A stretch of DNA of 64,000 bases from Kaistia granuli DSM 23481 (GTDB taxonomy: Bacteria; Pseudomonadota; Alphaproteobacteria; Rhizobiales; Kaistiaceae). A program made the translations under genes and the position numbers. The DNA is taken from the NCBI RefSeq assembly GCF_000380505.1, contig NZ_AQYH01000008.1, positions 248,001-312,000 on the forward strand, read 5' to 3'. The notes beneath the pieces are model-generated. The model did not search any database, was not told the DNA's origin, and saw nothing but the letters and a program-made list of their open reading frames with translations. Positions 1 through 8,515 of this stretch are shown here, piece after piece; positions within the stretch are counted from its first letter, which is position 1, and every line of letters begins with the position of its first letter.

Positions 1-1425
1 GTTCTCGATGCCGGCGCAGGCGCCCGTCGCCTCGATCATCTCGATGTCGAAGCGGCAGCGCTGCTCCAGCCGCTGCGCTTCGAGCAGGCGGCCGGCGGCT
101 TCCAACTCGGCCAGACGCGCGCGCAGCTCCTGCTTGATCGAGGCAATCGCCTGGTTCAGCGTCGGCTTCGGCGTCACATAGTGCGAATTGGCGTAGACCT
201 TGACGAATTTGAGCTCGGCCGTCTTCTGCCCGGTCAGCGGGTCGAACTCCGTGATGCTCTCGACCTCGTCGCCAAACAGCGACAGCCGCCAGGCGCGATC
301 CTCCAAGTGGGCCGGGAAGATCTCGACCGTATCGCCGCGCACGCGGAAGGTGCCACGGACGAAATTCAGGTCCTGGCGCTTGTATTGCAGCGCCACCAGA
401 TCAGCGAGCAGCTGCCGCTGGTCGAGCTTTTCGCCGAGCTCGATGCCGAAGGTCATCGCCGTATAGGTCTCGACCGAGCCGATACCGTAGATGCAGGAAA
501 CCGAGGCGACGATGATGACGTCGTCGCGTTCCAGGAGCGAGCGCGTCGCCGAATGACGCATGCGGTCGATCTGCTCGTTCACCGAGGATTCCTTCTCGAT
601 GAAGGTATCGGTGCGCGGCACATAGGCCTCAGGCTGGTAGTAATCGTAGTAGGAGACGAAATACTCGACGGCGTTATTCGGGAAGAACGACTTGAACTCG
701 CCATAGAGCTGGGCGGCGAGCGTCTTGTTCGGCGCCAGGATCAGCGCCGGCCGCTGCGTTTCCTCGATGATCTTGGCCATGGTGAAGGTCTTGCCGGAGC
801 CGGTGACGCCGAGCAGCACCTGGTCGCGTTCCTGCTCCGCGACGCCCGTGACCAGTTCGCGAATGGCGTTCGGCTGGTCGCCGCGCGGCTCGAACGGCGA
901 GACGATCTGGAACGGCCTGCCGCCTTCCGACTTCTCCGGCCGCGGCGGCCGATGCGGCACCCAGGTCTTGTCCTGGATCTCCGGCCGGCCGGTCTCGATG
1001 AGCGCCGACAGCGCCGCGACGGTCGCCGTCACCGACGACGCCGACATCGATTCCGCCTCTTCTAGGCTGATCTCGAGGCCCGAAACGGGATTGAGGCCGC
1101 TCGCGGCGCGCTCGCGCGCCGTCGCGGCGATGCCGATCGAGGTGCCGCGCGAGGATTTGTGCGTATCGCCGGCGGCCTTATCCGTCTTCTTGTCGGCCTT
1201 CTTGCCGGACTTCGTCTTGCGGCCCTCGTCGACCGGCAGGTCGACCAGCTGCATCCGTTCGGGACGGGCGCGGGGCGCGCGCTTTGGCTTGGGCGCGATC
1301 GGCTCGGCGTCCGCCGCGCGCGCGATCTCGTCCATCCAATCGGCGATGTTACCCGACAGGGGAGTACCTTCGAGCGGAGCCTGCGGCGCTTCGCCGAAGC
1401 CGGAAGTCTTGGGACGCTTGACCAT
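1..1425 (-). CDS. uvrB: UvrABC excinuclease subunit B (5' part; runs off the left edge)
   Basis: UvrB is the DNA-loading helicase-like subunit of nucleotide excision repair; it verifies damage after UvrA and recruits UvrC. The 475 codons present contain Walker A GVTGSGKT near residue 206, the following [20 protein letters not shown] segment, and the beta-hairpin region [12 protein letters not shown] that locks onto damaged DNA. The stop and the C-terminal helicase motifs lie outside the window. The ATG at 1423-1425 gives a protein with about 165 residues of basic, Lys/Ala/Pro-rich sequence before the conserved start of the family ([12 protein letters not shown]); such N-terminal extensions occur in rhizobial UvrB but not in E. 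coli. The identification is certain; the exact start is less so. Confidence 0.97.
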   Translation of the reverse strand, partial: MVKRPKTSGFGEAPQAPLEGTPLSGNIADWMDEIARAADAEPIAPKPKRAPRARPERMQLVDLPVDEGRKTKSGKKADKKTDKAAGDTHKSSRGTSIGIAATARERAASGLNPVSGLEISLEEAESMSASSVTATVAALSALIETGRPEIQDKTWVPHRPPRPEKSEGGRPFQIVSPFEPRGDQPNAIRELVTGVAEQERDQVLLGVTGSGKTFTMAKIIEETQRPALILAPNKTLAAQLYGEFKSFFPNNAVEYFVSYYDYYQPEAYVPRTDTFIEKESSVNEQIDRMRHSATRSLLERDDVIIVASVSCIYGIGSVETYTAMTFGIELGEKLDQRQLLADLVALQYKRQDLNFVRGTFRVRGDTVEIFPAHLEDRAWRLSLFGDEVESITEFDPLTGQKTAELKFVKVYANSHYVTPKPTLNQAIASIKQELRARLAELEAAGRLLEAQRLEQRCRFDIEMIEATGACAGIEN

Positions 1426-1529
1426 GGGTACGAAAGTAGAACGTCCGGACGCGAATTTGAAGGGGTGTGATGCGAGATCACGACCGCGAAATCACGCCTG
1501 ACGCCGCGTCCTGCCGCAATCGCGGGCGC

Positions 1530-2591
1530 TCAGCCAGCCCGGGGCAGCGCCAGGATCTGCTCGTACAGATGGCGCGGGATGGTGACACCGTGCGCCAGGC
1601 TGCGCGCCCGCGCCTCGTAGCGGCGCAGCGACGGCAGCCGCGCGCCCTGGTCGGTGATGGCGCCGAACAGGCGCTCGCTGCTCGCCTGGTTGTCGCGCGA
1701 ACCGCCGCCGAGGATCGTCGGGTCGAAGGCGATCAGGAGCTCGCCATGGCAGGGCGCGGCCTTGCCGCCATCGTCGAATTCCATCGATTCGAGACTGGTC
1801 ATGTCGGCGATCAGCGGCCCGGCCAGGAGTTCGATCATCGTCGAGAGCGCCGAGCCCTTGTGCCCGCCAAAGGTCAGCATCGCGCCGTCGAGCGCCGCCG
1901 CCGCGTCGGTCGTGGGATTGCCCTCGGCGTCGATCGCCCAGCCTTCCTTGAGCGGCTTGCCGGCCATCTTGTGCAGCGAGATATCGCCGCGCGCGATGGC
2001 GCTGGTGGCGAAATCGAAGACATACGGGTCGCGCGGCTGGCCATCCGCGCCCATGCGCGGCCAGCCGAAGGCGAGCGGATTGGTGCCGAGCGCCCCCTTC
2101 GTGCCGCCGGCCGGCGCCACCCAGCTATGGCTCGGCGTCATGGCGATCGCCACCAGCCCCTGCGCCGTCAGCCGCTCGATCTCCGGCCACAGCGCCGAGA
2201 AATGGAAGCAGTTGTTGATCGCCAGCACCGAGATACCGATCGCCCTCGCCTTCTCGACGAAGCGCGGCATCGCCGCTTCCAGCGCCGGCAGCGAGAAACC
2301 GAAATCGGCGTCGACCCTGGTCACCGCCGCCGTGGTGCTTTCCACCACCGGCACGGCGGCGCGGTTGAAGCGCGGATGGTTGATGGTCTGGACGCAGCCG
2401 GGCAGACGGAACAGACCGTGCGAATGGCACTCGTCGCGCTGTCCCTCGGTGATGACGCGGGCCACCGGGTTCGCCTGCTCGGCCGTCAGGCCGGCGGCGA
2501 GCAGCACCGATCTGGAGAGCGCGAAGACCTCGTCGAGGCTGAGCGCTACCGTCTCGCCGGATTGTGCCTTGTCCAAATCATCCCCCGTCAC
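1530..2591 (-). CDS. Ldh/malate dehydrogenase-type NAD(P)-dependent oxidoreductase
   Basis: This 353-residue protein belongs to the Ldh_2 family (malate/L-lactate, ureidoglycolate, sulpholactate and delta1-piperideine-2-carboxylate reductases), which is unrelated to classical LDH. Visible landmarks are the N-terminal HSHGLFRLPG motif (family catalytic His region near residue 56), the NNCFHFSALWP segment, and the nucleotide-binding stretch GTKGALGTNPLAFGWPR. Length is typical. Family members are hard to tell apart; the closest guess is an imino-acid reductase of the DpkA/LhpD kind, but substrate is not proven. It lies downstream of nothing obvious on its strand and is divergent from the DGPF gene at 2780. 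Confidence 0.85.
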   Translation of the reverse strand: MTGDDLDKAQSGETVALSLDEVFALSRSVLLAAGLTAEQANPVARVITEGQRDECHSHGLFRLPGCVQTINHPRFNRAAVPVVESTTAAVTRVDADFGFSLPALEAAMPRFVEKARAIGISVLAINNCFHFSALWPEIERLTAQGLVAIAMTPSHSWVAPAGGTKGALGTNPLAFGWPRMGADGQPRDPYVFDFATSAIARGDISLHKMAGKPLKEGWAIDAEGNPTTDAAAALDGAMLTFGGHKGSALSTMIELLAGPLIADMTSLESMEFDDGGKAAPCHGELLIAFDPTILGGGSRDNQASSERLFGAITDQGARLPSLRRYEARARSLAHGVTIPRHLYEQILALPRAG

Positions 2592-2699
2592 CGACCATGC
2601 CTGCGACCGTGTCTAGCAGCGCCCCGGGGGGTGGACAACGCCAGATGCCCGGGCTCGCCGTGCCACCCCGAACCCGGCGCGCAAAAAAGTCTGCGCCGA

Positions 2700-2726
2700 T
2701 GTCGATCCGGGCGCCGGTCGCTCGTC
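2700..2726 (+). promoter_or_regulatory. Putative ECF42-type promoter (TGTCGA-N17-CGTC)
   Basis: TGTCGA at 2700-2705 is followed after 17 bases by CGTC at 2723-2726, about 50 bases ahead of the first DGPF gene. ECF42 sigma factors studied in Streptomyces recognise TGTCGA at -35 and CG(A/T)C at -10, and an ECF42-type gene lies in this cluster. The match is seen in the sequence; activity is inferred. Confidence 0.5.
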
Positions 2727-2779
2727 GTGTTGTCAGAGTGCGGAAAAGGCGTCTCCCTCGATCCAGCAGGAGCAACCCG

Positions 2780-3196
2780 ATGCGGTTCATGATCATCGTC
2801 AAGGCGAACAAGGACAGCGAAGCCGGCGTCATGCCGGAGGAGAAGCTGCTCGCCGAGATGGGCGCCTATCACGAGGAACTCGCCAAGGCCGGCGCCCTGC
2901 TCGACGGCGCCGGACTGCAGCCGAGCTCGAAGGGCGCCCGCATCCGCATTTCCGGCGGCCAGCGCACCGTCATCGACGGCCCCTTCGCCGAGGCCAAGGA
3001 ACTCATCGCCGGCTACACCATCATCGAGGTCAAGTCGCGCGACGAGGCTATCGCCTGGGCGAAGCGGATGCCCTCGCCCGCCGGCGAAGGCCGGGACGCC
3101 GAGATCGAGCTCCGCCAGCTGTTCGAGCTCGAGGATTTCGCCATGTGCGAGCCGATCGAGCGCATGCGCCAGATCGAAACCGGCTCGAAGGCCTGA
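2780..3196 (+). CDS. DGPF-domain (YCII-related) protein, copy 1
   Basis: A 138-residue member of the DGPF/YCII-like family, a small ferredoxin-like fold related to YciI. The hallmark DGPFAEAKELIAGY is present near residue 60, with KSRDEAIAWAKRMP after it. The start is the ATG at 2780, where family homology begins (MRFMIIVKA) and where AGGAG sits 7-12 bases upstream; the reading frame is open further upstream but without homology. It is the first gene of a four-gene set with a second DGPF protein, an SRPBCC protein and an ECF42 sigma factor. DGPF proteins are genetically linked to ECF42 factors and are thought to be their targets or partners; no enzymatic activity is established. Confidence 0.88.
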   Translation: MRFMIIVKANKDSEAGVMPEEKLLAEMGAYHEELAKAGALLDGAGLQPSSKGARIRISGGQRTVIDGPFAEAKELIAGYTIIEVKSRDEAIAWAKRMPSPAGEGRDAEIELRQLFELEDFAMCEPIERMRQIETGSKA

Positions 3197-3243
3197 CGCC
3201 TCCGCCACGCAACCAGCCACCCTTCAGAAAACAGGATACGACC

Positions 3244-3663
3244 ATGCGTTTCATGATGCTGATGATCCCCAAGGGCTATGAGAGCGCGGCTCCGGGCACG
3301 ATGCCCGCCGCCGACGCCGTCGCCGAGATGATGAAATACAACGAGGCCCTGCAGAATGCCGGGATCCTGATGGCCTGCGACGGCCTGCATCCGCCCTCCG
3401 TCGGCGCGCGCGTCACCTTCGAGGGCGGCAAGCCCAAGGTCAGCGACGGCCCGTTCGCCGAGGCGAAGGAAGTGCTCGGCGGCTACTGGATGATCAATGT
3501 GAAGTCGCGCGAGGAAGCGATCGAATGGGCCAAGAAGTGCCCGGGCGGCGACAACGAGATCATCGAAATCCGCCAGGTCCAGGAGATGGACGATTTCCCG
3601 GAGGACGTCCAGCAGGCGGCCGCCGGCTTCGAGGCCATGCAGACCGGGGCAGCCCGCCGCTAG
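3244..3663 (+). CDS. DGPF-domain (YCII-related) protein, copy 2
   Basis: A 139-residue paralogue of the preceding gene, 47 bases downstream of it, starting MRFMMLMIPKGYES. It keeps the DGPFAEAKEVLGGYWMI motif and the KSREEAIEWAKKCP helix, so both copies should share fold and probably can pair. The duplication suggests homo- or heterodimers in the same regulatory circuit. The intervening gap and a GGA-containing ribosome site support the ATG at 3244. Function beyond association with ECF42 sigma factors is unknown. Confidence 0.88.
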   Translation: MRFMMLMIPKGYESAAPGTMPAADAVAEMMKYNEALQNAGILMACDGLHPPSVGARVTFEGGKPKVSDGPFAEAKEVLGGYWMINVKSREEAIEWAKKCPGGDNEIIEIRQVQEMDDFPEDVQQAAAGFEAMQTGAARR

Positions 3664-3725
3664 CCGCCCGCCCCTTCCCAGGCCTGGTTTCGCCTGCCCA
3701 GCGTTCCCTTCCGAAGAGAATGACC

Positions 3726-4265
3726 ATGCTCAAATTCATCGCCATCGCCGCCGTCCTGCTGGTGGTCGTCATGGGGGCGGTCGTCGCCTATGCCGCGACC
3801 CGTCCCGACCACATGCGCATCCAGCGCCAGGCGCGCATCCAGGCGCCGGCGGAAAAGATCTTCCCGCTGATCACCGACTTCCATCGCTGGGCCCTCTGGT
3901 CGCCCTATGAGAAGCTCGATCCGGCGATGCAGCGCAGCTTCGCCGGCGCGGCCAGCGGCAAGGGCGCCGTCTATGAATGGAGCAGCGACGGCAAGGCCGG
4001 GGCCGGCCGGATGGAAATCGCCGACGCCGCCTCGCCCTCGCTCGTCCGCATCAACCTCGATTTCACCAAGCCGATGCGCACCAGCAATATCGCCCAATTC
4101 ACGCTGGAGCCGGACGGTGATGCGACACGGGTCAGTTGGTCGATGGACGGACCGGCGCCGCTCGTCGCGCGGGTGATGGGTCTCTTCGTCGACATGGACA
4201 AGATGATCGGCCGCGATTTCGAGACCGGCCTCGCCAATCTGAAGGCGGCGACCGAAGGCGGCTGA
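3726..4265 (+). CDS. SRPBCC-family protein with N-terminal membrane anchor
   Basis: About 179 residues: one hydrophobic N-terminal helix (FIAIAAVLLVVVMGAVVAYA), then a polyketide-cyclase/START-like SRPBCC domain beginning QARIQAPAEKIFPLITDFHR, with the typical WSPYEKLDP loop. Such domains bind hydrophobic ligands in a deep cavity. The N-terminal helix suggests display on the periplasmic side of the inner membrane. Two ATGs are possible (3720 and 3726); the second is preferred because GAAGAGA is then about six bases upstream. It lies between the DGPF pair and the sigma-factor gene, so it likely belongs to the same response. Confidence 0.82.
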   Translation: MLKFIAIAAVLLVVVMGAVVAYAATRPDHMRIQRQARIQAPAEKIFPLITDFHRWALWSPYEKLDPAMQRSFAGAASGKGAVYEWSSDGKAGAGRMEIADAASPSLVRINLDFTKPMRTSNIAQFTLEPDGDATRVSWSMDGPAPLVARVMGLFVDMDKMIGRDFETGLANLKAATEGG

Positions 4266-4335
4266 GGCCCGCGCCGAACGCCTTCTTTCCCGAACGACTT
4301 GCGCCTGTCGACAGGACATGGCCTGATCGGCAGCC

Positions 4336-5649
4336 GTGAGCACGACAGAGACACATCAGGCGATCAACGCGGTATGGCGGATCGAGCAGGCGAAACTCGT
4401 CGCCGGTCTCGCCAGGATGGTGCGCGACATCGGTCAGGCCGAGGAGCTGGCGCAGGACGCCCTGGTGGTGGCGCTGGAGCGCTGGCCGGAAACCGGCATC
4501 CCCGACAATCCCGGCGCCTGGCTGATGGCAACCGCCAAGCGCCGGGCCATCGACCGGCTGCGCCATCGCAAGATGCAGGATCGCAAGCATGTCGAGATCG
4601 GCTACGGGCTCGACCTGGAGCAGGAAAGCGCGGTCGCCGATCTGGAGGCGAGGCTCGACGACGACATCGGCGACGACCTGCTCAAGCTCGTCTTCACCGC
4701 CTGCCACCCGATCCTGTCGCGCGAGGCGCGCGTCGCGCTCACCCTGCGCCTGATCGGCGGCCTTTCTACCGCAGAGATCGCCCGCGCCTTCTTTGTTCCG
4801 GAACCAACGATCGCCCAGCGTATCGTGCGGGCGAAGCGGGCGCTCGCCGATGCCGAGGTACCGTATGAAGTGCCGCGCGGCGACGAACTCGCCGCGCGCC
4901 TCGCCTCCGTCTGCGAGGTGGTCTATCTGGTCTTCAACGAAGGCTATGCGGCGACCGCCGGCGAGGATTGGATCCGGCCGCAGCTGGCGCAGGAGGCCGT
5001 GCGCCTCGGCCGCATCCTGGCCGGGCTGGCGCCGGGCGAAGCGGAAGTGCACGGTCTCGTCGCGCTGATGGAAATCCAGTCCTCCCGCTTCGCCGCCCGG
5101 GTTGGGCCGAATGGCGAGCCGGTGCTCCTCCTCGACCAGAACCGCGCCCGATGGGACCATTTGCTGATCCGCCGCGGCCTCGCCGCGCTGGACCGCGCCG
5201 AAGCGCTGGGGCCGCGCGGCCCCTATACGCTGCAGGCGGCGATCGCCGCCTGCCATGCGCGCGCAGCGACTGCCGACCAGACCGACTGGCTGCGGATCGC
5301 CGATCTCTATGACGAGCTGGCCACCCTCACCCCATCGCCGGTCGTCGAGCTCAACCGGGCGGTGGCGATCGCCATGGCGCACGGTCCGGCCGCCGGCCTC
5401 GCCATCGTCGATGCGCTTGCCAACGAACCGGCGCTGGCCGCGTCCCATCTGCTGCCGGGCGTGCGCGCCGATTTCCTGATGAAGCTCGACCGACTCGACG
5501 AAGCCCGGATCGAATTCGAGCGGGCGGCTTCCCTCACGCGGAACCAGCGCGAGCGCGACCTGCTGATGGCGCGGGCAGCCGAGTGCGCCGGCGGCATCGG
5601 CGAGCGTCCGGCAACTGCCTCGCTCGCATCGGCGCGCCGGCCACCATAG
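4336..5649 (+). CDS. ECF-type RNA polymerase sigma factor, ECF42-like, with long C-terminal extension
   Basis: A 437-residue protein. Residues about 10-85 form sigma region 2 (AEELAQDALVVALERWP, NPGAWLMATAKRRAIDRLR), and about 130-180 form region 4 (LTLRLIGGLSTAEIARAF, then PEPTIAQRIVRAKRAL). Roughly 240 more residues follow, a TPR-like helical extension that is the hallmark of the ECF42 group, which lacks an anti-sigma factor; the extension is thought to control activity. The start is GTG at 4336; nothing better is available before region 2. The neighbouring DGPF genes confirm the group. Signal and regulon in this organism are unknown. Confidence 0.9.
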   Translation: MSTTETHQAINAVWRIEQAKLVAGLARMVRDIGQAEELAQDALVVALERWPETGIPDNPGAWLMATAKRRAIDRLRHRKMQDRKHVEIGYGLDLEQESAVADLEARLDDDIGDDLLKLVFTACHPILSREARVALTLRLIGGLSTAEIARAFFVPEPTIAQRIVRAKRALADAEVPYEVPRGDELAARLASVCEVVYLVFNEGYAATAGEDWIRPQLAQEAVRLGRILAGLAPGEAEVHGLVALMEIQSSRFAARVGPNGEPVLLLDQNRARWDHLLIRRGLAALDRAEALGPRGPYTLQAAIAACHARAATADQTDWLRIADLYDELATLTPSPVVELNRAVAIAMAHGPAAGLAIVDALANEPALAASHLLPGVRADFLMKLDRLDEARIEFERAASLTRNQRERDLLMARAAECAGGIGERPATASLASARRPP

Positions 5650-5651
5650 GA

Positions 5652-5697
5652 CGCGTTTTCAAGCAAACTCGATGCCGGCTCGCGGGAAGAAAACGCG
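5652..5697. repeat. Rhizobial-type palindromic intergenic repeat, copy A
   Basis: A 44-base core (5653-5696) framed by GCGTTTTC and GAAAACGC. It matches the reverse complement of the element at 24005-24048 at 36 of 44 positions. It lies between two convergent-like gene ends, downstream of the sigma factor gene. Confidence 0.75.
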
Positions 5698-5714
5698 GGT
5701 GAACCCAGCGTCGG

Positions 5715-5749
5715 AGCATTTCCTCGTATCCACGACGCGATGAAATGCT
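5715..5749. repeat. Second inverted repeat of intergenic element A
   Basis: AGCATTTC (5715-5722) and GAAATGCT (5742-5749) form 8-bp arms around a 19-base loop. It sits 18 bases after the 44-base core, the same arrangement as palindrome 23949-23989 beside copy B. Confidence 0.6.
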
Positions 5750-5801
5750 TTAGGAGCGGGTCCGGTCCGGCTTGCGGACGACGTGCAATTTGGAGGATCC
5801 G

Positions 5802-6023
5802 ATGGCCGACACCGAGGCCTTGACGGGCCGTATCGACGCGCTGGAGATCCGCCTCGCCTATCAGGACGAGACGATCGAGGATCTGAACAAGGCCGTCACC
5901 GATCAGTGGAAGCAGATCGACCTCTTGACCCGCAAGATCGCGCAATTGACCGACCAGCTGCGCGAGACGACGGAACAGATCGGTCGCCCGGGCCTGCCCG
6001 AGCCACCGCCGCCGCATTATTGA
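5802..6023 (+). CDS. slyX: SlyX family protein
   Basis: A 73-residue predicted coiled-coil protein (residues about 5-60) ending in PEPPPPHY, the characteristic proline-rich PPPHY tail of SlyX. GGAGG at 5792-5796 supports the ATG at 5802. SlyX is widespread and small; its role is not established (in enterobacteria it overlaps fkpA/slyD-type loci by neighbourhood only). Confidence 0.88.
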   Translation: MADTEALTGRIDALEIRLAYQDETIEDLNKAVTDQWKQIDLLTRKIAQLTDQLRETTEQIGRPGLPEPPPPHY

Positions 6024-6035
6024 GGCGCGAGCCGG

Positions 6036-6503
6036 TCAGGTGACGTAGGCGACGACCCAGAGCGCCAGGGCGATGGCGATGCCGTCTTCCAAGAGGGCGA
6101 TCGGCAGGTCCTTGCCGCCGGTCGCCGCGACCAGGCGCTTCCGCGCCTCATGGCCGCCCAGCGTGCCGATTACCGCGCCGATCGCGCCGAGGATGAGGCC
6201 GACGATCCAGCTGCCGCCGGCAAAGCCGATCGCCGCGCCGCAGACGGCGCCCATGAAGATACGGGTGCCGAACTGGATAGGCACCTTGCGGCTCGGCGTG
6301 GTCGGCAGTTGATCGGTGACGAGCTCTGCAAGTGCCAGCAGGCTGAGGATCCAGGGCGCGATCCAGTGGCCGAGGAAGGACAGCCAGGTGCCGTCCAGAT
6401 TGATCCAGCCGAGATAGGCGGCCCAGCTGACCGCCGCCGGCGCGGTCATGGCGCGCAGTCCTGCGACGACGCCGATCAACAGAGCCAGGACGTAGATGGT
6501 CAT
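6036..6503 (-). CDS. DUF4126 family integral membrane protein
   Basis: A 155-residue, very hydrophobic protein with about four to five membrane segments, including ILSLLALAELVTDQLP and IFMGAVCGAAIGFAGGSWIV. The pattern GLRAMTAPAAVSWAA near the N-terminus and the ELVTDQLPTTPSR loop are typical of DUF4126 proteins. GGGGGA about nine bases upstream supports the ATG at 6503 over the slightly longer frame. Function unknown. Confidence 0.82.
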   Translation of the reverse strand: MTIYVLALLIGVVAGLRAMTAPAAVSWAAYLGWINLDGTWLSFLGHWIAPWILSLLALAELVTDQLPTTPSRKVPIQFGTRIFMGAVCGAAIGFAGGSWIVGLILGAIGAVIGTLGGHEARKRLVAATGGKDLPIALLEDGIAIALALWVVAYVT

Positions 6504-6665
6504 GCTGCTTTTCCCCCGCTGCCTGCGCCACAAGGTGACGGATTTCCGGCTCGGGAGACCAGCGGAAACTGCGGTGGTCGGAAAGAAAAACTAGCGCGGC
6601 CGGGGGCGGAGCCGAACTGGCAGCAAATCTTACCCTGCGGAAGCCGGAAGCCACCGAGGGCGCAA

Positions 6666-6692
6666 GAAAAAGCCGGCATGAATGCCGGCCTT
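6666..6692 (-). terminator. Terminator of the min operon
   Basis: GCCGGCAT and ATGCCGGC (6672-6689) form an 8-bp hairpin with a 2-base loop; on the minus strand it is followed by a run of five T (6671-6667), directly after the minE stop. Confidence 0.8.
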
Positions 6693-6702
6693 CCCTGGCG
6701 TA

Positions 6703-6975
6703 TCAGGCGGCCGCTTCGGCGCGGCGTCGCACGGGATTCGGCAGCTCGATCTCGACCTCGAGGGTGGAGACGGCGTCGCCGCGCTGCATCTTCACCTGCA
6801 CCTTGTCGGCCGGGATGTCGACATGGCGGGCGATGACGCCGAGGATCTCCTCCCGGAGCTTGGCGATCAGGTCGCTGGCTCCTGCCGAGACCCGTTCATG
6901 CTGCAGCAGGATCTGCAGCCGGTCGCGCGCCACCGGCGCCGAGCGCGTCGGCTTGAAGAAATTGAAGATCGTCAT
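6703..6975 (-). CDS. minE: Cell division topological specificity factor MinE
   Basis: MinE (90 residues) stimulates MinD ATPase and drives the oscillation that keeps MinCD away from midcell. The N-terminal amphipathic/contact segment (FNFFKPTRSAPVARDRLQIL) and the dimerisation part with VARHVDI-type sequence (GVIARHVDIPADKVQVKMQR) are both present. Its ATG overlaps the minD stop by four bases (ATGA), so translation is coupled. Confidence 0.96.
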   Translation of the reverse strand: MTIFNFFKPTRSAPVARDRLQILLQHERVSAGASDLIAKLREEILGVIARHVDIPADKVQVKMQRGDAVSTLEVEIELPNPVRRRAEAAA

Positions 6976-7787
6976 GCAGCCCTCCGACCGAAAAGCTTGC
7001 TCATGAAGCCGCGCCGCTCAGACGGAACGACCATCGGGATGTTCTCGCCCTCGAGGCGCCGGGCGGCGTCGAGATAGGCGCGCGCCGGGGCGCTGTCGGT
7101 GTCGACCAGCGTGACCGGGCAGCCAACGTTCGAGGCGTTCAGCACGGCCTCGCTCTCCGGGATGATGCCGAGCAGCGGGATCGACAGGATCTCGAGCACG
7201 TCGTCGACCTTGAGCATCTGGCCGCGCTCGGCGCGGGCGGCGTCGTAGCGGGTGAGCAGGAGATGCTTCTCCATGTACTCGCCCTTCTCGGCCTTGAGGG
7301 TCTTCGAATCGAGCATGCCGATGATGCGATCGGAATCGCGCACCGACGAGACTTCCGGATTGGTGACGACGATGGCGACGTCGGCATGGCGCATGGCGAG
7401 CATGGCGCCGCGCTCGATGCCGGCCGGGCTGTCGCAGACAACCCAGTCGAAATGGCCGCGCAGCTCTTCCATGACGCGCGTGACGCCCTCTTCCGTCAGC
7501 GCGTCCTTGTCGCGCGTCTGCGAGGCGGGCAGCACGTAGAGCGTCTCGAGCCGCTTGTCGCGGATCAGCGCCTGCTGCAGCTTGGCTTCGCCCTGCACGA
7601 CATTGATGAGATCGTAGACCACGCGGCGCTCGGCGCCCATGACGAGGTCGAGATTGCGAAGGCCGACATCGAAATCGACGACAGCGACGCGCTGGCCGGA
7701 AAGGGCCAGTGCGGCGCCGATGGCAGCGGTGGACGTCGTCTTGCCCACTCCGCCCTTGCCCGATGTCACAACGAGAACCTGAGACAT
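6972..7787 (-). CDS. minD: Septum site-determining ATPase MinD
   Basis: MinD (271 residues) is a membrane-cycling ATPase that carries MinC to the poles. It has the deviant Walker A KGGVGKTTSTAAIG near residue 11, the VVDFDVGLRNLDLVMG switch, and a basic amphipathic C-terminal helix (RRGFMSKLFGRRAA) that is the membrane-targeting sequence. Middle gene of minCDE; ATGA overlap with minE and a 20-base gap after minC. Confidence 0.98.
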   Translation of the reverse strand: MSQVLVVTSGKGGVGKTTSTAAIGAALALSGQRVAVVDFDVGLRNLDLVMGAERRVVYDLINVVQGEAKLQQALIRDKRLETLYVLPASQTRDKDALTEEGVTRVMEELRGHFDWVVCDSPAGIERGAMLAMRHADVAIVVTNPEVSSVRDSDRIIGMLDSKTLKAEKGEYMEKHLLLTRYDAARAERGQMLKVDDVLEILSIPLLGIIPESEAVLNASNVGCPVTLVDTDSAPARAYLDAARRLEGENIPMVVPSERRGFMSKLFGRRAA

Positions 7788-7807
7788 TGCTTCTGCTCCT
7801 TGCTGGC

Positions 7808-8515
7808 TCAGGCCAGCGCCGCCATGTTCATCTTGTCATTTGCGAGCCAAGCCTGGATGGCGCGGCCGCGAAGGCTTGCATCCAGGTCATCGGCAGTCTG
7901 GTAGAGGCCGTCGATGGCGATCAGCTCGGCCTCGAATTTCTGGCAGAAGATCCGCGCCCCGGCATTGCCCGTCGACCCCGCGATCGCCCGGCCGCGCAGC
8001 GTGCCGTAGATGTGGATCGAGTTGCCGGCGATGATCTCGGCGCCCGAGGCGACCGAACCCACCACCGTCACGTCCCCCTGCGGGAAGATGATCGACTGCC
8101 CGGAACGGACCGGCGTCTCGATCAGCAGCGAGGGAATCGCGCGGTCGACGAAGCTGTTCTGCTTGGGTGGCTCGGCGGACGGCTTGTGCAGGATTTCGGT
8201 CTGCTTGCCACCGCTCACGGAGGGCGGCATGCCGAAGCCGAGCCAGGACGGATCGGCGCCCTCGACCCCCATCACCTTGATCTCGCGCTCGTAGAGCATT
8301 GCGATCAGCTCTGCGAAGTCGCGCTTGGTGATGGCGAGGCCGGTGACGTCGAGAATGACGGGGCGACTGGCGAAGTAGCCCTCGGAACGTTTGGATAGCT
8401 TGTCGAGTTCGGCCAGCCAGTCGGCCAGCGGGAGCTCGGGCGCCAGCACGGTGGCGAGGAAGGACCTTCCCCGGAACCGGATTGCAGCGCGTTGTTTGGA
8501 AGCAGGTGTAGCCAC
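7808..8515 (-). CDS. minC: Septum site-determining protein MinC
   Basis: MinC inhibits FtsZ assembly at wrong sites. The N-terminal domain (FRGRSFLATVLAPELPL) is followed by a linker and the right-handed beta-helix C-terminal domain (DVTVVGSVASGAEIIAGNSI, LRGRAIAG). The GTG at 8515, 12 bases after AGAAGG, is preferred: it begins just before conserved sequence and leaves the CtrA box at 8560-8574 upstream. An in-frame ATG at 8578 would add 21 residues but would place that box inside the gene. First gene of minCDE. Confidence 0.93.
   Translation of the reverse strand: MATPASKQRAAIRFRGRSFLATVLAPELPLADWLAELDKLSKRSEGYFASRPVILDVTGLAITKRDFAELIAMLYEREIKVMGVEGADPSWLGFGMPPSVSGGKQTEILHKPSAEPPKQNSFVDRAIPSLLIETPVRSGQSIIFPQGDVTVVGSVASGAEIIAGNSIHIYGTLRGRAIAGSTGNAGARIFCQKFEAELIAIDGLYQTADDLDASLRGRAIQAWLANDKMNMAALA

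Noticed and set aside
4306-4328. Second TGTCGA motif before the ECF42 gene
   Set aside because: Downstream -10 (CGGC) does not match the expected CG(A/T)C, and it is too close to the GTG start; kept only as a note in the ECF42 finding.
4132-5448. 438-codon minus-strand frame opposite the sigma factor gene
   Set aside because: No homology; the plus strand encodes a complete sigma factor.
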